A stretch of DNA of 64,000 bases from CAVWDU01 sp963840725 (lineage in GTDB: Bacteria; Pseudomonadota; Gammaproteobacteria; Pseudomonadales; Halieaceae). Below the pieces are notes generated by a model. That model worked only from the letters and a program-made list of their open reading frames with translations, searched no databases and was not told the origin of the DNA. The position numbers were made by a program, and so were the translations under genes. Shown here in pieces: positions 48,654 through 56,578 of the stretch (its first letter is position 1; every line of letters begins with the position of its first letter). The DNA is taken from the NCBI GenBank assembly GCA_963840725.1, contig CAWIZY010000016.1:496001-560000 (forward strand), given 5' to 3'.

Positions 48654-49661
48654 ATGGTATTCAGCTTACAGCGAGGTGCGTTTCCCCAGACCCGCATGCG
48701 CCGCCTGCGGGCCAGCAGTTTCTCCCGCAGCCTGGTCAGAGAGAACAAGCTTACACCCGCAGACTTCATCTATCCGGTCTTCATACTGGAGGGTAAGGGT
48801 CAGCGTGAGCCTATCGCTTCCATGCCCGGCATCGACCGGGTCAGCGTCGACCTGTTACTCGAACAGGCGCGGGAAATATACCAACTGGGCATACCCGCAA
48901 TCGCCCTGTTCCCCGTGGTGGCTAGTGACCGCAAGAGCCTGCTCGCCGAGGAGGCCTTCAACCCCGACGGTCTGGTGCAGCGCGCCGTAAGCACACTCAA
49001 GGACGCGCTGCCGGACCTGGGTGTCATTACCGACGTGGCACTGGACCCCTACACCACACATGGACAGGACGGAATCATCGACAACAGCGGCTATGTGCTT
49101 AACGATGCGACCTCTGAAACCCTGGTTAAACAAGCCCTCTCGCACGCGGCTGCAGGGGCGGATGTGGTGGCGCCCTCGGATATGATGGACGGCCGTATCG
49201 GGGCAATACGCAAACAGCTTGAAGACTCCGGTTATATTAATACCCTGATTCTCGCCTATGCCGCCAAATATGCTTCGTCCTATTACGGTCCCTTCAGGGA
49301 TGCCGTTGGCTCCGCCGGAAACATCAAGGGCGGCAACAAATTCAGTTATCAGATGGACCCGGCGAACTCCGACGAGGCGCTGCACGAGTGCGCTCTGGAC
49401 CTCGCCGAAGGCGCTGACATGATCATGGTCAAGCCGGGGATGCCGTATCTGGATATCGCGCGGCGTGTCAAGGAGCAACTGCTGGCACCGACCTTTGCCT
49501 ACCAGGTCAGTGGTGAATACGCGATGCACGAGGCCGCGTTCGAGCGCGGCTGGCTGCAGCGCGAGCCAGTTATGCTGGAGTCACTGCTCGCCTTCAAACG
49601 CGCTGGCTGCGACGGGATTCTGACGTATTTCGCAGTGCCGGCGGCAAAACTTCTGCAGTGA
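48654..49661 (+). CDS. hemB: Delta-aminolevulinic acid dehydratase (porphobilinogen synthase)
   Basis: A 335-residue enzyme. The two Schiff-base lysines are in AYAAKYASSYYGPFRDA and MIMVKPGMPYLD. The metal loop reads DVALDPYTTHGQDG: the cysteines that bind zinc in the E. coli enzyme are replaced, as in the magnesium-dependent enzymes of Pseudomonas. It condenses two 5-aminolevulinates to porphobilinogen. The N-terminus RMRRLRASSFSRSLVREN also matches that group. It lies directly after hemL. Confidence 0.97.
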   Translation: MVFSLQRGAFPQTRMRRLRASSFSRSLVRENKLTPADFIYPVFILEGKGQREPIASMPGIDRVSVDLLLEQAREIYQLGIPAIALFPVVASDRKSLLAEEAFNPDGLVQRAVSTLKDALPDLGVITDVALDPYTTHGQDGIIDNSGYVLNDATSETLVKQALSHAAAGADVVAPSDMMDGRIGAIRKQLEDSGYINTLILAYAAKYASSYYGPFRDAVGSAGNIKGGNKFSYQMDPANSDEALHECALDLAEGADMIMVKPGMPYLDIARRVKEQLLAPTFAYQVSGEYAMHEAAFERGWLQREPVMLESLLAFKRAGCDGILTYFAVPAAKLLQ

Positions 49662-49671
49662 AAGTGGGCCT

Positions 49672-50283
49672 ATGCGCTGCCTGTCCATTCTGATCTGTTG
49701 CTACCTTGGCCTGTTCAGCTGCACGACACTGGCCGAGTGCGAGTGTATCTGGCAGGGCTCATTCAGCGAAGTGCAGGCCGATACCGACCTGGTGGTTAGT
49801 GGTGTCGTCGTTCGCGGCAAGGGCAACTCTATCGACCTCGCGGTCTCTGAACAGTTACGCGGCAAAACTGACCTGGAGGAGATACGCATCTGGTTGCGCA
49901 CTGGCGACTACTGCCGTCCCGAACCCGAGCTCTTTCCCCCACACAGCGAATGGGTAATGGCGTTGGAACGGATCACCGAAACCGTGCCGGGGGGATTTGA
50001 CCCCAATACGCCCAATGTCAGCTACGGTCGGGTCGGCGATTATAGCCTCTCAAGCTGCGGCGGTTATTGGCTGCGACTGAGCGACAACTGGGTGACCGGC
50101 AACCTGATCGACGCCCCGCGTTGGGTAAGAGAGCCTGAGATGACCCCGGTGCTACTGGACCTACTGACTGACTATGTCGGCGGGCGAGTTGATGCGGCGG
50201 CCCTGTTGGCCGCCAGCCGCGAAGACCCCGCAGTGAGAGAGCTGATGCTGGATACGCGGGCGTTTCTCAGAGAATCAAAATAG
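49672..50283 (+). CDS. Hypothetical exported cysteine-containing protein
   Basis: A 203-residue protein with a signal peptide (LSILICCYLGLFSCTTLA, cleavage near residue 21). The mature part starts ECECIW and continues with ADTDLVVSGVVVRGKG and RGKTDLEEIRIWLRTGDYC. A Cys-x-Cys start plus a beta-barrel-like body faintly recalls netrin/TIMP-like domains, but this is only a resemblance. It begins 10 nt after hemB and ends just before the convergent Nudix gene, so it is probably in the hem transcript. No function assigned. Confidence 0.7.
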   Translation: MRCLSILICCYLGLFSCTTLAECECIWQGSFSEVQADTDLVVSGVVVRGKGNSIDLAVSEQLRGKTDLEEIRIWLRTGDYCRPEPELFPPHSEWVMALERITETVPGGFDPNTPNVSYGRVGDYSLSSCGGYWLRLSDNWVTGNLIDAPRWVREPEMTPVLLDLLTDYVGGRVDAAALLAASREDPAVRELMLDTRAFLRESK

Positions 50284-50296
50284 CCGACTGCCGCAG

Positions 50297-50920
50297 TCAA
50301 CGGCGCCGCCAGATCTTGCGCGCAGAGTTGCGTCCACCCTCTACGAGGTCCATCAACTCGTCGAGCATCATCAGCGACAAGCCCCAGATGCGACGATTGC
50401 CATAAAAGTAGCAGGGCATAGTCACACTAAGGCCTCGGTACTCCCAGACCATCTCTTCGCGATTAGCGGTATCGAGCAGAAACTCCAGCGGTATCCATAC
50501 GACCTCGGCCACCTCGTAATTGGGCTTGAATGTGACCTCCCGTTCGAGCCGAAACACGAACGGGCTGACCGCCATGCCAAATGGGCCCCGGTGCGGGCGC
50601 GTATTGAGATCCGTCAATCGACCGATACAGGGGTCAGATTCGCACAGAGTCAGACCGACTTCTTCTTCAGTCTCGCGGACAGCCACCGCAAACCCATGGG
50701 CGTCAGTCTTGTCCATGCGACCGCCGGGAAACGCCATTTGACCAGACCAGGGGTCACCCGCCCGCTCGGCGCGTTTGATCATCAGGATATGCAACTCACC
50801 AGAGCGCACCTGCAAAATGAGCGCGACGGCAGAGCGCCGCATCATTCTGCGCAAAAGCTTTCTGGGCGGACTGTGTTCCGCCAGGCGTGACTCTATAAGT
50901 TGCAACAGGGGTACTGACAC
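50297..50920 (-). CDS. Nudix hydrolase, CoA pyrophosphatase (NudL) type
   Basis: A 207-residue protein. MKR-type segment ILMIKRAERAGDPWSGQMAFPGGRMD leads into the Nudix helix AVRETEEEVGL, with the metal-binding glutamates REtEEE present. The usual first Glu of the box is Asp, as in CoA pyrophosphatases of the NudL/UPF0035 group, and SGQMAFPGG is typical of them. It probably hydrolyses CoA or related nucleotide diphosphates. It is convergent with the preceding hypothetical gene, with 13 nt between stops. Confidence 0.82.
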   Translation of the reverse strand: MSVPLLQLIESRLAEHSPPRKLLRRMMRRSAVALILQVRSGELHILMIKRAERAGDPWSGQMAFPGGRMDKTDAHGFAVAVRETEEEVGLTLCESDPCIGRLTDLNTRPHRGPFGMAVSPFVFRLEREVTFKPNYEVAEVVWIPLEFLLDTANREEMVWEYRGLSVTMPCYFYGNRRIWGLSLMMLDELMDLVEGGRNSARKIWRRR

Positions 50921-51075
50921 AATGACTCTCGACAGCGGAATCAGTCCGGATTAAGCCAGTCATCGCAGTTACTGACAAGTCATCTCATCGCCAACTGGCG
51001 ATGCAAAGCCAGCAACAGGTTCCGGATCGTAGCTATAATGCGCCCAGTCCACCACATTGAAAGGCTCGCCAGCGC

Positions 51076-52599
51076 ATGTCCAGTGACTTCCTGCTCGACC
51101 TCAGCCACGTCAACCTGGTTTATCGGGCAATGCCCGCTCTGCACGAGCTCAGCTGGACAGTGAAAAGGGGCGAGCAATGGGCCTGCCTGGGACCGAACGG
51201 CGCCGGTAAGACTTCCCTGGCCCGGATAATCAGCCGCCAGGCGAGTCACTACTCTGGCAGCGTCACCCGGGCACCAGTGCTTGACGAATGCGGTGTGGCC
51301 TACGTTTGTTTTGAGCAGGCCAGAGCTCTGTGCGATCGCGACCGACGAATGGATGACTCCGAGTTTCGCGCAGATGCCCATGACACCGGCACCACGGTGG
51401 AGACACTGATCCTGGGTGGACGAAAGCCGGATGCCCGCTTCAGCGGACTGACGCACCGCTTGGGTATCGACTCCATACTGCCTCGCGGCATCCGATTTAT
51501 TTCCACTGGTGAGATGCGCAAAGCGCTGCTTGCGAGCGCCCTACTCAGCGAACCCGGATTACTGATACTTGATAGTCCCCTCGACGGACTGGACAAAGGC
51601 AGTCAGCTTGAGATGCAACAGATCCTCGATGAGCTGCTGCAATCGTCTCTCAGCGTTATTTTGCTCTGCCGCCAGGCGGAGGACATTCCAACGGGTGTCA
51701 GTCACCTGTTACTGATGGACGCGGGCCGCATCATCGCCTCGGGACCGCGGGAGACGGTGCTGTGTGCGCCGGAAACCGTGCCATTGCTCAATCCGCCACT
51801 ACCTGAACTGACTGCCCTGCCGCCGCCGGCACCCAGGCCCTACGAACTCCCCGATTCCGGCCCACTGCTGGCGTTGCATTCAGTCAACGTCAGCTACGGT
51901 GAACAACCGGTACTGAGTGATCTGAACTGGATATTTGAGCGTGGTCAGCACTGCAGCATTTCGGGACCCAACGGCTGCGGTAAAAGTACCCTGTTGAGTC
52001 TTATAACCGGTGATAACCATAAGGCCTACGGACAGGATATACACCTGTTCGGCTTGCGCCGTGGCAGCGGTGAGAGCATTTGGGATATCAAACAAAAATA
52101 CGGACAGCTGGACAACCAGCTGCATCTCAATTTTGCCAGGGGTATGCGAGCGATTGAAGTTGTCATCTCTGGATTCTTCGACACCATCGGCCTCTACGAC
52201 GACTGGGGTGACCTGCAACGACAGACTGCCCGGCAGTGGCTGACGGCACTGGGCCTCAGCGATCTGGCGGAGAACAGTTTTGACCGACTGTCGTTTGGCA
52301 TGCAGCGCATGGTCTTGCTGGCCAGAGCCATGGTCAAATCCCCGATTATTCTGCTTCTGGACGAGCCCACCCTGGGACTTGACGGCCACCACAGGCGCGT
52401 CCTGCTCCGGGCTGTCGACCATATCGCGAGCAATTCAGATACTCAGGTTATCTTTGTGAGCCACTCGGCCGGGGATACGCCACGGTGCATCAACCAACGG
52501 CTGCAGTTTGTCGCCACGGGCGATCGCTATAAGCTGATTCCCGAGCTCGCGACGGACTCCGACCCCTTCGCTGCAGCGACGCCTCCTTCCCGCCAATAA
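51076..52599 (+). CDS. ModF-like protein with two ABC ATPase domains
   Basis: A 507-residue soluble protein with two nucleotide-binding domains and no membrane helices, close in layout to E. coli ModF. Domain 1 has Walker A GPNGAGKTS (residues 39-47), an ISTGEMRK signature and Walker B LLILDSPLDGLD near 160-171, where the catalytic glutamate is replaced by serine. Domain 2 is complete: GPNGCGKST, RRGSGESIWDIKQ, LSFGMQR and IILLLDEPTLGLD. ModF is linked to molybdate metabolism in E. coli without a proven mechanism; no mod genes are nearby. One active and one degenerate site per chain would give an asymmetric ATPase. Confidence 0.85.
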   Translation: MSSDFLLDLSHVNLVYRAMPALHELSWTVKRGEQWACLGPNGAGKTSLARIISRQASHYSGSVTRAPVLDECGVAYVCFEQARALCDRDRRMDDSEFRADAHDTGTTVETLILGGRKPDARFSGLTHRLGIDSILPRGIRFISTGEMRKALLASALLSEPGLLILDSPLDGLDKGSQLEMQQILDELLQSSLSVILLCRQAEDIPTGVSHLLLMDAGRIIASGPRETVLCAPETVPLLNPPLPELTALPPPAPRPYELPDSGPLLALHSVNVSYGEQPVLSDLNWIFERGQHCSISGPNGCGKSTLLSLITGDNHKAYGQDIHLFGLRRGSGESIWDIKQKYGQLDNQLHLNFARGMRAIEVVISGFFDTIGLYDDWGDLQRQTARQWLTALGLSDLAENSFDRLSFGMQRMVLLARAMVKSPIILLLDEPTLGLDGHHRRVLLRAVDHIASNSDTQVIFVSHSAGDTPRCINQRLQFVATGDRYKLIPELATDSDPFAAATPPSRQ

Positions 52600-52688
52600 A
52601 ATTCGTACCGCCCATTGGTCTGCCACCGGCTGAGTGCCGTATCTTTTCCCGATAGCTTCAAGCCACAGCGACCATCCAGGAGAGACAA

Positions 52689-53516
52689 GTGCCAGAAGGC
52701 CCCGAAATCAGGCGAGCAGCGGATGAAATCGCTGCGGTGCTGGAGGGACAGCCGGTGGTAAAAGTCAGCTTCAGTCAACCCAGGTTGCGACACCAGGGGC
52801 CCCGATTCACGGGTCAGGTCGTCACCCGGATCGAGACCCGCGGGAAGGCCATGCTGACCCACTTCAATCACGGACTCACGATTTACTCTCACAATCAGCT
52901 CTACGGCGTCTGGAAAATCGCCGACAGCGGCGCAAGACCCGATACCACTCGCTCTCTGCGCCTTGCTATCCATACCCAGCGAGGGAGCGCTTTGCTCTAT
53001 AGCGCGTCTGACATAGGCGTATGGAAAACCGATGACCTGGATCGGCATCCGTTCCTGTCCCGGCTGGGGCCGGACATTCTGGACCCCGGGCTGACCTGGC
53101 GCACGATTGCTGACAGAATCATGGAACCGGCCTTCGCCCGACGTAAACTGGGAGACACGCTGTTGGACCAGGGATTCGTCGCCGGTCTCGGCAACTATCT
53201 GCGCTCGGAGATTCTGTTTGCCGCACAGCTGCCACCCCATTGTCAGCCACAGGAACTCGGCCGGGGGGCCATCGGCAGATTGGCGCGTGAAACACTGCGC
53301 CTGGCAAAGCGCAGTTATGCAACCGCCGGGATCACCAACCCCCCGAGGCGTGAACGGGCGCTGCGGCTTCAGGGCCAGTCTTACGAGCAACGACGGTTTG
53401 CTGTATTCGGCCGCGAAGGCCAGCCCTGCTATACCTGCGCAGAGCCAATCAAAAGAAACGACTGCAACGCCCGGCCCTTTTACCTCTGCGTCGGCTGTCA
53501 AAATCAGACTCTGTGA
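52689..53516 (+). CDS. nei: Endonuclease VIII-like DNA glycosylase
   Basis: A 275-residue Fpg/Nei enzyme. The N-terminus is MPEGPE with catalytic Pro2 and Glu3. Lys in TRGKAMLTHF and the DNA-binding QGFVAGLGNYLRSE helix-turn-helix follow, and a C-terminal zinc finger has CYTC and CVGC. SYNHNQLYG-like SHNQLYG favours Nei over Fpg. It removes oxidised pyrimidines and cuts the strand. The GTG start at 52689 has AGGAGAG 5 nt upstream. It overlaps the HNH gene by 4 nt (GTGA). Confidence 0.93.
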   Translation: MPEGPEIRRAADEIAAVLEGQPVVKVSFSQPRLRHQGPRFTGQVVTRIETRGKAMLTHFNHGLTIYSHNQLYGVWKIADSGARPDTTRSLRLAIHTQRGSALLYSASDIGVWKTDDLDRHPFLSRLGPDILDPGLTWRTIADRIMEPAFARRKLGDTLLDQGFVAGLGNYLRSEILFAAQLPPHCQPQELGRGAIGRLARETLRLAKRSYATAGITNPPRRERALRLQGQSYEQRRFAVFGREGQPCYTCAEPIKRNDCNARPFYLCVGCQNQTL

Positions 53517-53842
53517 GCACTGTCGATGTCAGTGCCACTGCAGCCTCTCGCAAAGTCAGAGCGGGCATCTGCCCGGGCTGCAGGCGTTGCGTCCGGCTGA
53601 CCTTTCACCACCTCATTCCCCGCAAGATGCATCGCCGAAAACGCTTCAAGAACGCTTACAGCAAGCAACAGCTGTCCCGAGGGCTATACGTGTGCCGGCT
53701 CTGTCACAACGGCATTCACCAACGCTTTGATGAGATGGAGCTGGCCTTGCGCTACAGCGATCCACAACAACTATTGGCCGCGCCCGCACTGCAACAACAC
53801 TTTCGCTGGGTGAGCCGCCAGAAAGAAGACTGGGATTCCTGA
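53513..53842 (+). CDS. Small HNH-type zinc-binding protein
   Basis: A 109-residue protein with paired cysteines Cys20/Cys23 and Cys61/Cys64 (structural zinc), a central His32-His33 (TFHHLIPRK) and a final CHNGIHQ. This is the layout of HNH nucleases. The N-terminal 15 residues look disordered. It may cut DNA or RNA, but no target is known. The GTG start overlaps the nei stop, so it is made together with a base-excision glycosylase, which hints at a role in DNA repair. Confidence 0.82.
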   Translation: MSTVDVSATAASRKVRAGICPGCRRCVRLTFHHLIPRKMHRRKRFKNAYSKQQLSRGLYVCRLCHNGIHQRFDEMELALRYSDPQQLLAAPALQQHFRWVSRQKEDWDS

Positions 53843-53944
53843 GCCGACCCCTGTGCCATCACAGTGCCATCACAATGACTGCGGTCGCTATAATTGCGAC
53901 CCGAAGGGTGATATAAAACAGGAAAGGAACCAGGCGATCACTAT

Positions 53945-55009
53945 ATGCGGAGTGACTTGCAATTGTTGCAGCGCGGCACCGACAATTCAGCTCGCTACCA
54001 GACCTCTATTGCAGGTTGGAGTCTTGCGGTTGCTGCCACGCTATCGGATTTCGGATTCGATGCGAGCGCAATCTTTCACGAAGCTGGCATCGACCTCGAG
54101 GGAATCCACACAGCCTCTGACCGCTTGCCTGTGAGTGCCGTGCAACGGGTATGGCAATTTGCCAACGCAAACGCCGGTGATTGCTTTGGAGTTGGCGTAT
54201 CAAGACACCTGACGCCAGGCTCACTGCACGCTCTGGGATTCGCCTTGTGGTGCAGCGCCAGCATGAAGGATTTCTTTGAACGTTATATCCGTTACCGCTG
54301 CGTACTGAGCCATATGCATTTTTGCGAGCTTATCGACGAGGGAGACAGCTATCGGCTCAGCCTCGTAGATGAACGCAAGCTAAAAACAGAGATCACCAAC
54401 GACGCGGCAAGTGGTTTTTTCCTGCGCATGGCCAGACAAATGGGTGCCGGAGATTTCGCGCCAAGATCGCTGCTGCTGACGCGCACGCTGGGAGCTGAGC
54501 GCACCGAGTTCGAGTCTTTTTTCCGGACCAATGTCCAGGAAAACAGCGATGCTTACGCCATGATATTCAGTCGCCACGACCTGGAAGCAAAGCTGCCTTT
54601 TGCGAACCCTGCCCTGGCGCGGCAACAGGACGACATCGTGGAGCGCTATATCGCCGACAACGGGCTTATCAGTGAATACATGCTGCGTGTTCGAACAGCA
54701 ATTCAGGAGCTGCTGATCGAAGGCACGGTCAACCTGGAGCACACAGCGGAACGCCTCCACGTGTCGGCGCGGACCCTGCAGCGACGGTTGACCGACGAGG
54801 CAAGTTCCTACAATCAGCTGTTAGACGAGGTACGACATCAGCTGGCCCTGGACTACTGCAGGGCACCCCGGGCTACCGCTACCGAGATCGCATTTCGGCT
54901 AGGTTTCACGGATAGCGGCAGTTTTGGTCGCTGCTTTCGGCGCTGGACGGGTGAGTCTTTTACCACCTACCGACAACAGGCATCGGCGGGCGCCAAGTCG
55001 AGCAATTAA
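53945..55009 (+). CDS. AraC family transcription regulator
   Basis: A 354-residue regulator. The N-terminal 220 residues fit the arabinose-binding-like domain of the OruR/ArgR group (SIAGWSLAVAATLSDFGFDASAIF, SLHALGFALWCSASMKD). The C-terminal AraC DNA-binding domain has two helix-turn-helix units (TVNLEHTAERLHVSARTLQRRL and TATEIAFRLGFTDSGSFGRCFRRWTG, quoted only as landmarks). Its 3' end converges on the sulfatase gene with 19 nt between. It is the obvious candidate regulator of the sulfatase / TonB receptor genes, but no binding site could be identified. Confidence 0.88.
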   Translation: MRSDLQLLQRGTDNSARYQTSIAGWSLAVAATLSDFGFDASAIFHEAGIDLEGIHTASDRLPVSAVQRVWQFANANAGDCFGVGVSRHLTPGSLHALGFALWCSASMKDFFERYIRYRCVLSHMHFCELIDEGDSYRLSLVDERKLKTEITNDAASGFFLRMARQMGAGDFAPRSLLLTRTLGAERTEFESFFRTNVQENSDAYAMIFSRHDLEAKLPFANPALARQQDDIVERYIADNGLISEYMLRVRTAIQELLIEGTVNLEHTAERLHVSARTLQRRLTDEASSYNQLLDEVRHQLALDYCRAPRATATEIAFRLGFTDSGSFGRCFRRWTGESFTTYRQQASAGAKSSN

Positions 55010-55028
55010 TTTGCCTGACAGGCCAGGT

Positions 55029-56564
55029 TTACTCCGTAAAAGCCGGCAAGAGTTCAGTGCGCGGTGCCCACTGAGGCCCATACAGTTTCTGGAACACGCC
55101 GGGGCGCACCACCGAGCCCTTGGCTATGCCCCCTTTCCACAGGTCATACTCGGGCGCACTGTAGCGGGAGAAAAACCCATCCAGTACACTGGCAAATTCA
55201 GCCATGAGATGCTGGTACCGGGCATCCTGCGCCAGGTTCCGGTGTTGCCCGGGGTCGGCCTGCATATCGAAAAGCACCTCGGAACCTGTGCCGTCCAGGC
55301 GACGCCAGTAGGCATAGCGGGCCGTGCGCAGGCCCCGCGACTCCTCCTGCTCAAAGAATACCGTGGCATTACGCCCGGCTGCGACACCTCGCAACACGCT
55401 GGCAAAGCTGACGCCGGGACTGTGCTCAAACTGAATATCTATCCCCAGGTATTCAAGAATCGTGGCTGGCAGATCATATTGCGCCACCAGATTTTCGCTG
55501 ACAGCACCAGCCTTTACAGTGCCCGGATGGCGAAATATCAGCGGTATATTCAGTGCCGCTTCATAAAGATTTGAAGGCGAGGTGACCACCGTGTGTTGCC
55601 ACAGCCCATGCTGGCCATAAAAGTTGCCTTGATCGGAGCTGAAGATCACCAGTGTTGACTCGGCCAGGCCACTCGCCTCAAGCGCCGCAAGTACTTTGCC
55701 GACCGCGTCATCGACCATGGTGTTCTGGGATGCAACATTGGCCATGGTTGCCGGGTCGTTATGCATAGCTATGGCTTCCAGGTGTTTGCTAATCAGAAAC
55801 GGCGGCGTATCCGCTTCGGTCAGTTGATGGGCAACGTTGGCGTTGAAGGCGACCCGGGGGAAACTGCTGAAGTCTCCATCGACGTAGGTCTCATAGTGTC
55901 GATTGCGCGCCGGACCCGCATTTGACGGTGGGTTGAGATAGGGGCCGTTCAAATTGAGTTGCAAATAGAAGGGCCGCGAGGCATCGAGCCCGGAAAGATA
56001 TTCAACCGCCTTATCGGCAAAGAAGTCCACAGTGTGGGTCCCTTTAACCGGATAGGTTTCGCCGTTCTCAATAACGGTATTGTCCCAGAAATCTATCGTG
56101 TGGCCATAGGTAAAGGTCACCCAGTGCTGAAATCCCAGTTGCGCCTTCCAGGGCTGGCCCAGGTGCCATTTGCCGATCATGGCGGTTTGGTAGCCACGAT
56201 TGGCAAGAGTCAGGGGTAGGGTGCGGAACTCGGCAATGGCTGACCAGTCCCGCGGCCAGTCCGATAGCTTTTCATCGTCCAGCCAATTATGCACGCCATG
56301 TTGCGAGGGCATCAGCCCCGTCATTAACGTCGCCCGGGTGGGCGAACACATTCCGTTCGCAGCCATTGCACCGGTAAACAACATTCCCTGGGTTGCCAGC
56401 TTGTCTATGTTGGGGGTGCGTACGTCACTGTTGCCATAAGCACCGAGGATAGAGGCCGGCTGATTGTCTGTGAGAATAAACAGGACGTTGGGCCGGTCCA
56501 GGGCGCCATAGGCCGGTTGCAGCAGCAGGGAAAAAACGATCAAAAGGAGCGTGCGCATTGCCAT
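55029..56564 (-). CDS. Exported type I sulfatase
   Basis: A 511-residue protein with a signal peptide (LLLIVFSLLLQPAYG, cut near residue 20). The sulfatase signature is C-S-P-T-R at Cys73 within GMCSPTRATLMTG; the cysteine would be converted to formylglycine. Metal-site landmarks are LFILTDNQ at 29-35, where Asn replaces the usual second Asp, and SSDQGNFYGQHG, with Gln for Asn. GKWHLG gives the active-site Lys and His. It probably removes sulfate from an organic sulfate ester in the periplasm. It lies 14 nt after the TonB-receptor gene and should be cotranscribed. No sulfatase-maturing enzyme is in the window. Confidence 0.88.
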   Translation of the reverse strand: MAMRTLLLIVFSLLLQPAYGALDRPNVLFILTDNQPASILGAYGNSDVRTPNIDKLATQGMLFTGAMAANGMCSPTRATLMTGLMPSQHGVHNWLDDEKLSDWPRDWSAIAEFRTLPLTLANRGYQTAMIGKWHLGQPWKAQLGFQHWVTFTYGHTIDFWDNTVIENGETYPVKGTHTVDFFADKAVEYLSGLDASRPFYLQLNLNGPYLNPPSNAGPARNRHYETYVDGDFSSFPRVAFNANVAHQLTEADTPPFLISKHLEAIAMHNDPATMANVASQNTMVDDAVGKVLAALEASGLAESTLVIFSSDQGNFYGQHGLWQHTVVTSPSNLYEAALNIPLIFRHPGTVKAGAVSENLVAQYDLPATILEYLGIDIQFEHSPGVSFASVLRGVAAGRNATVFFEQEESRGLRTARYAYWRRLDGTGSEVLFDMQADPGQHRNLAQDARYQHLMAEFASVLDGFFSRYSAPEYDLWKGGIAKGSVVRPGVFQKLYGPQWAPRTELLPAFTE

Positions 56565-56578
56565 TGTTCCGAGATGCC

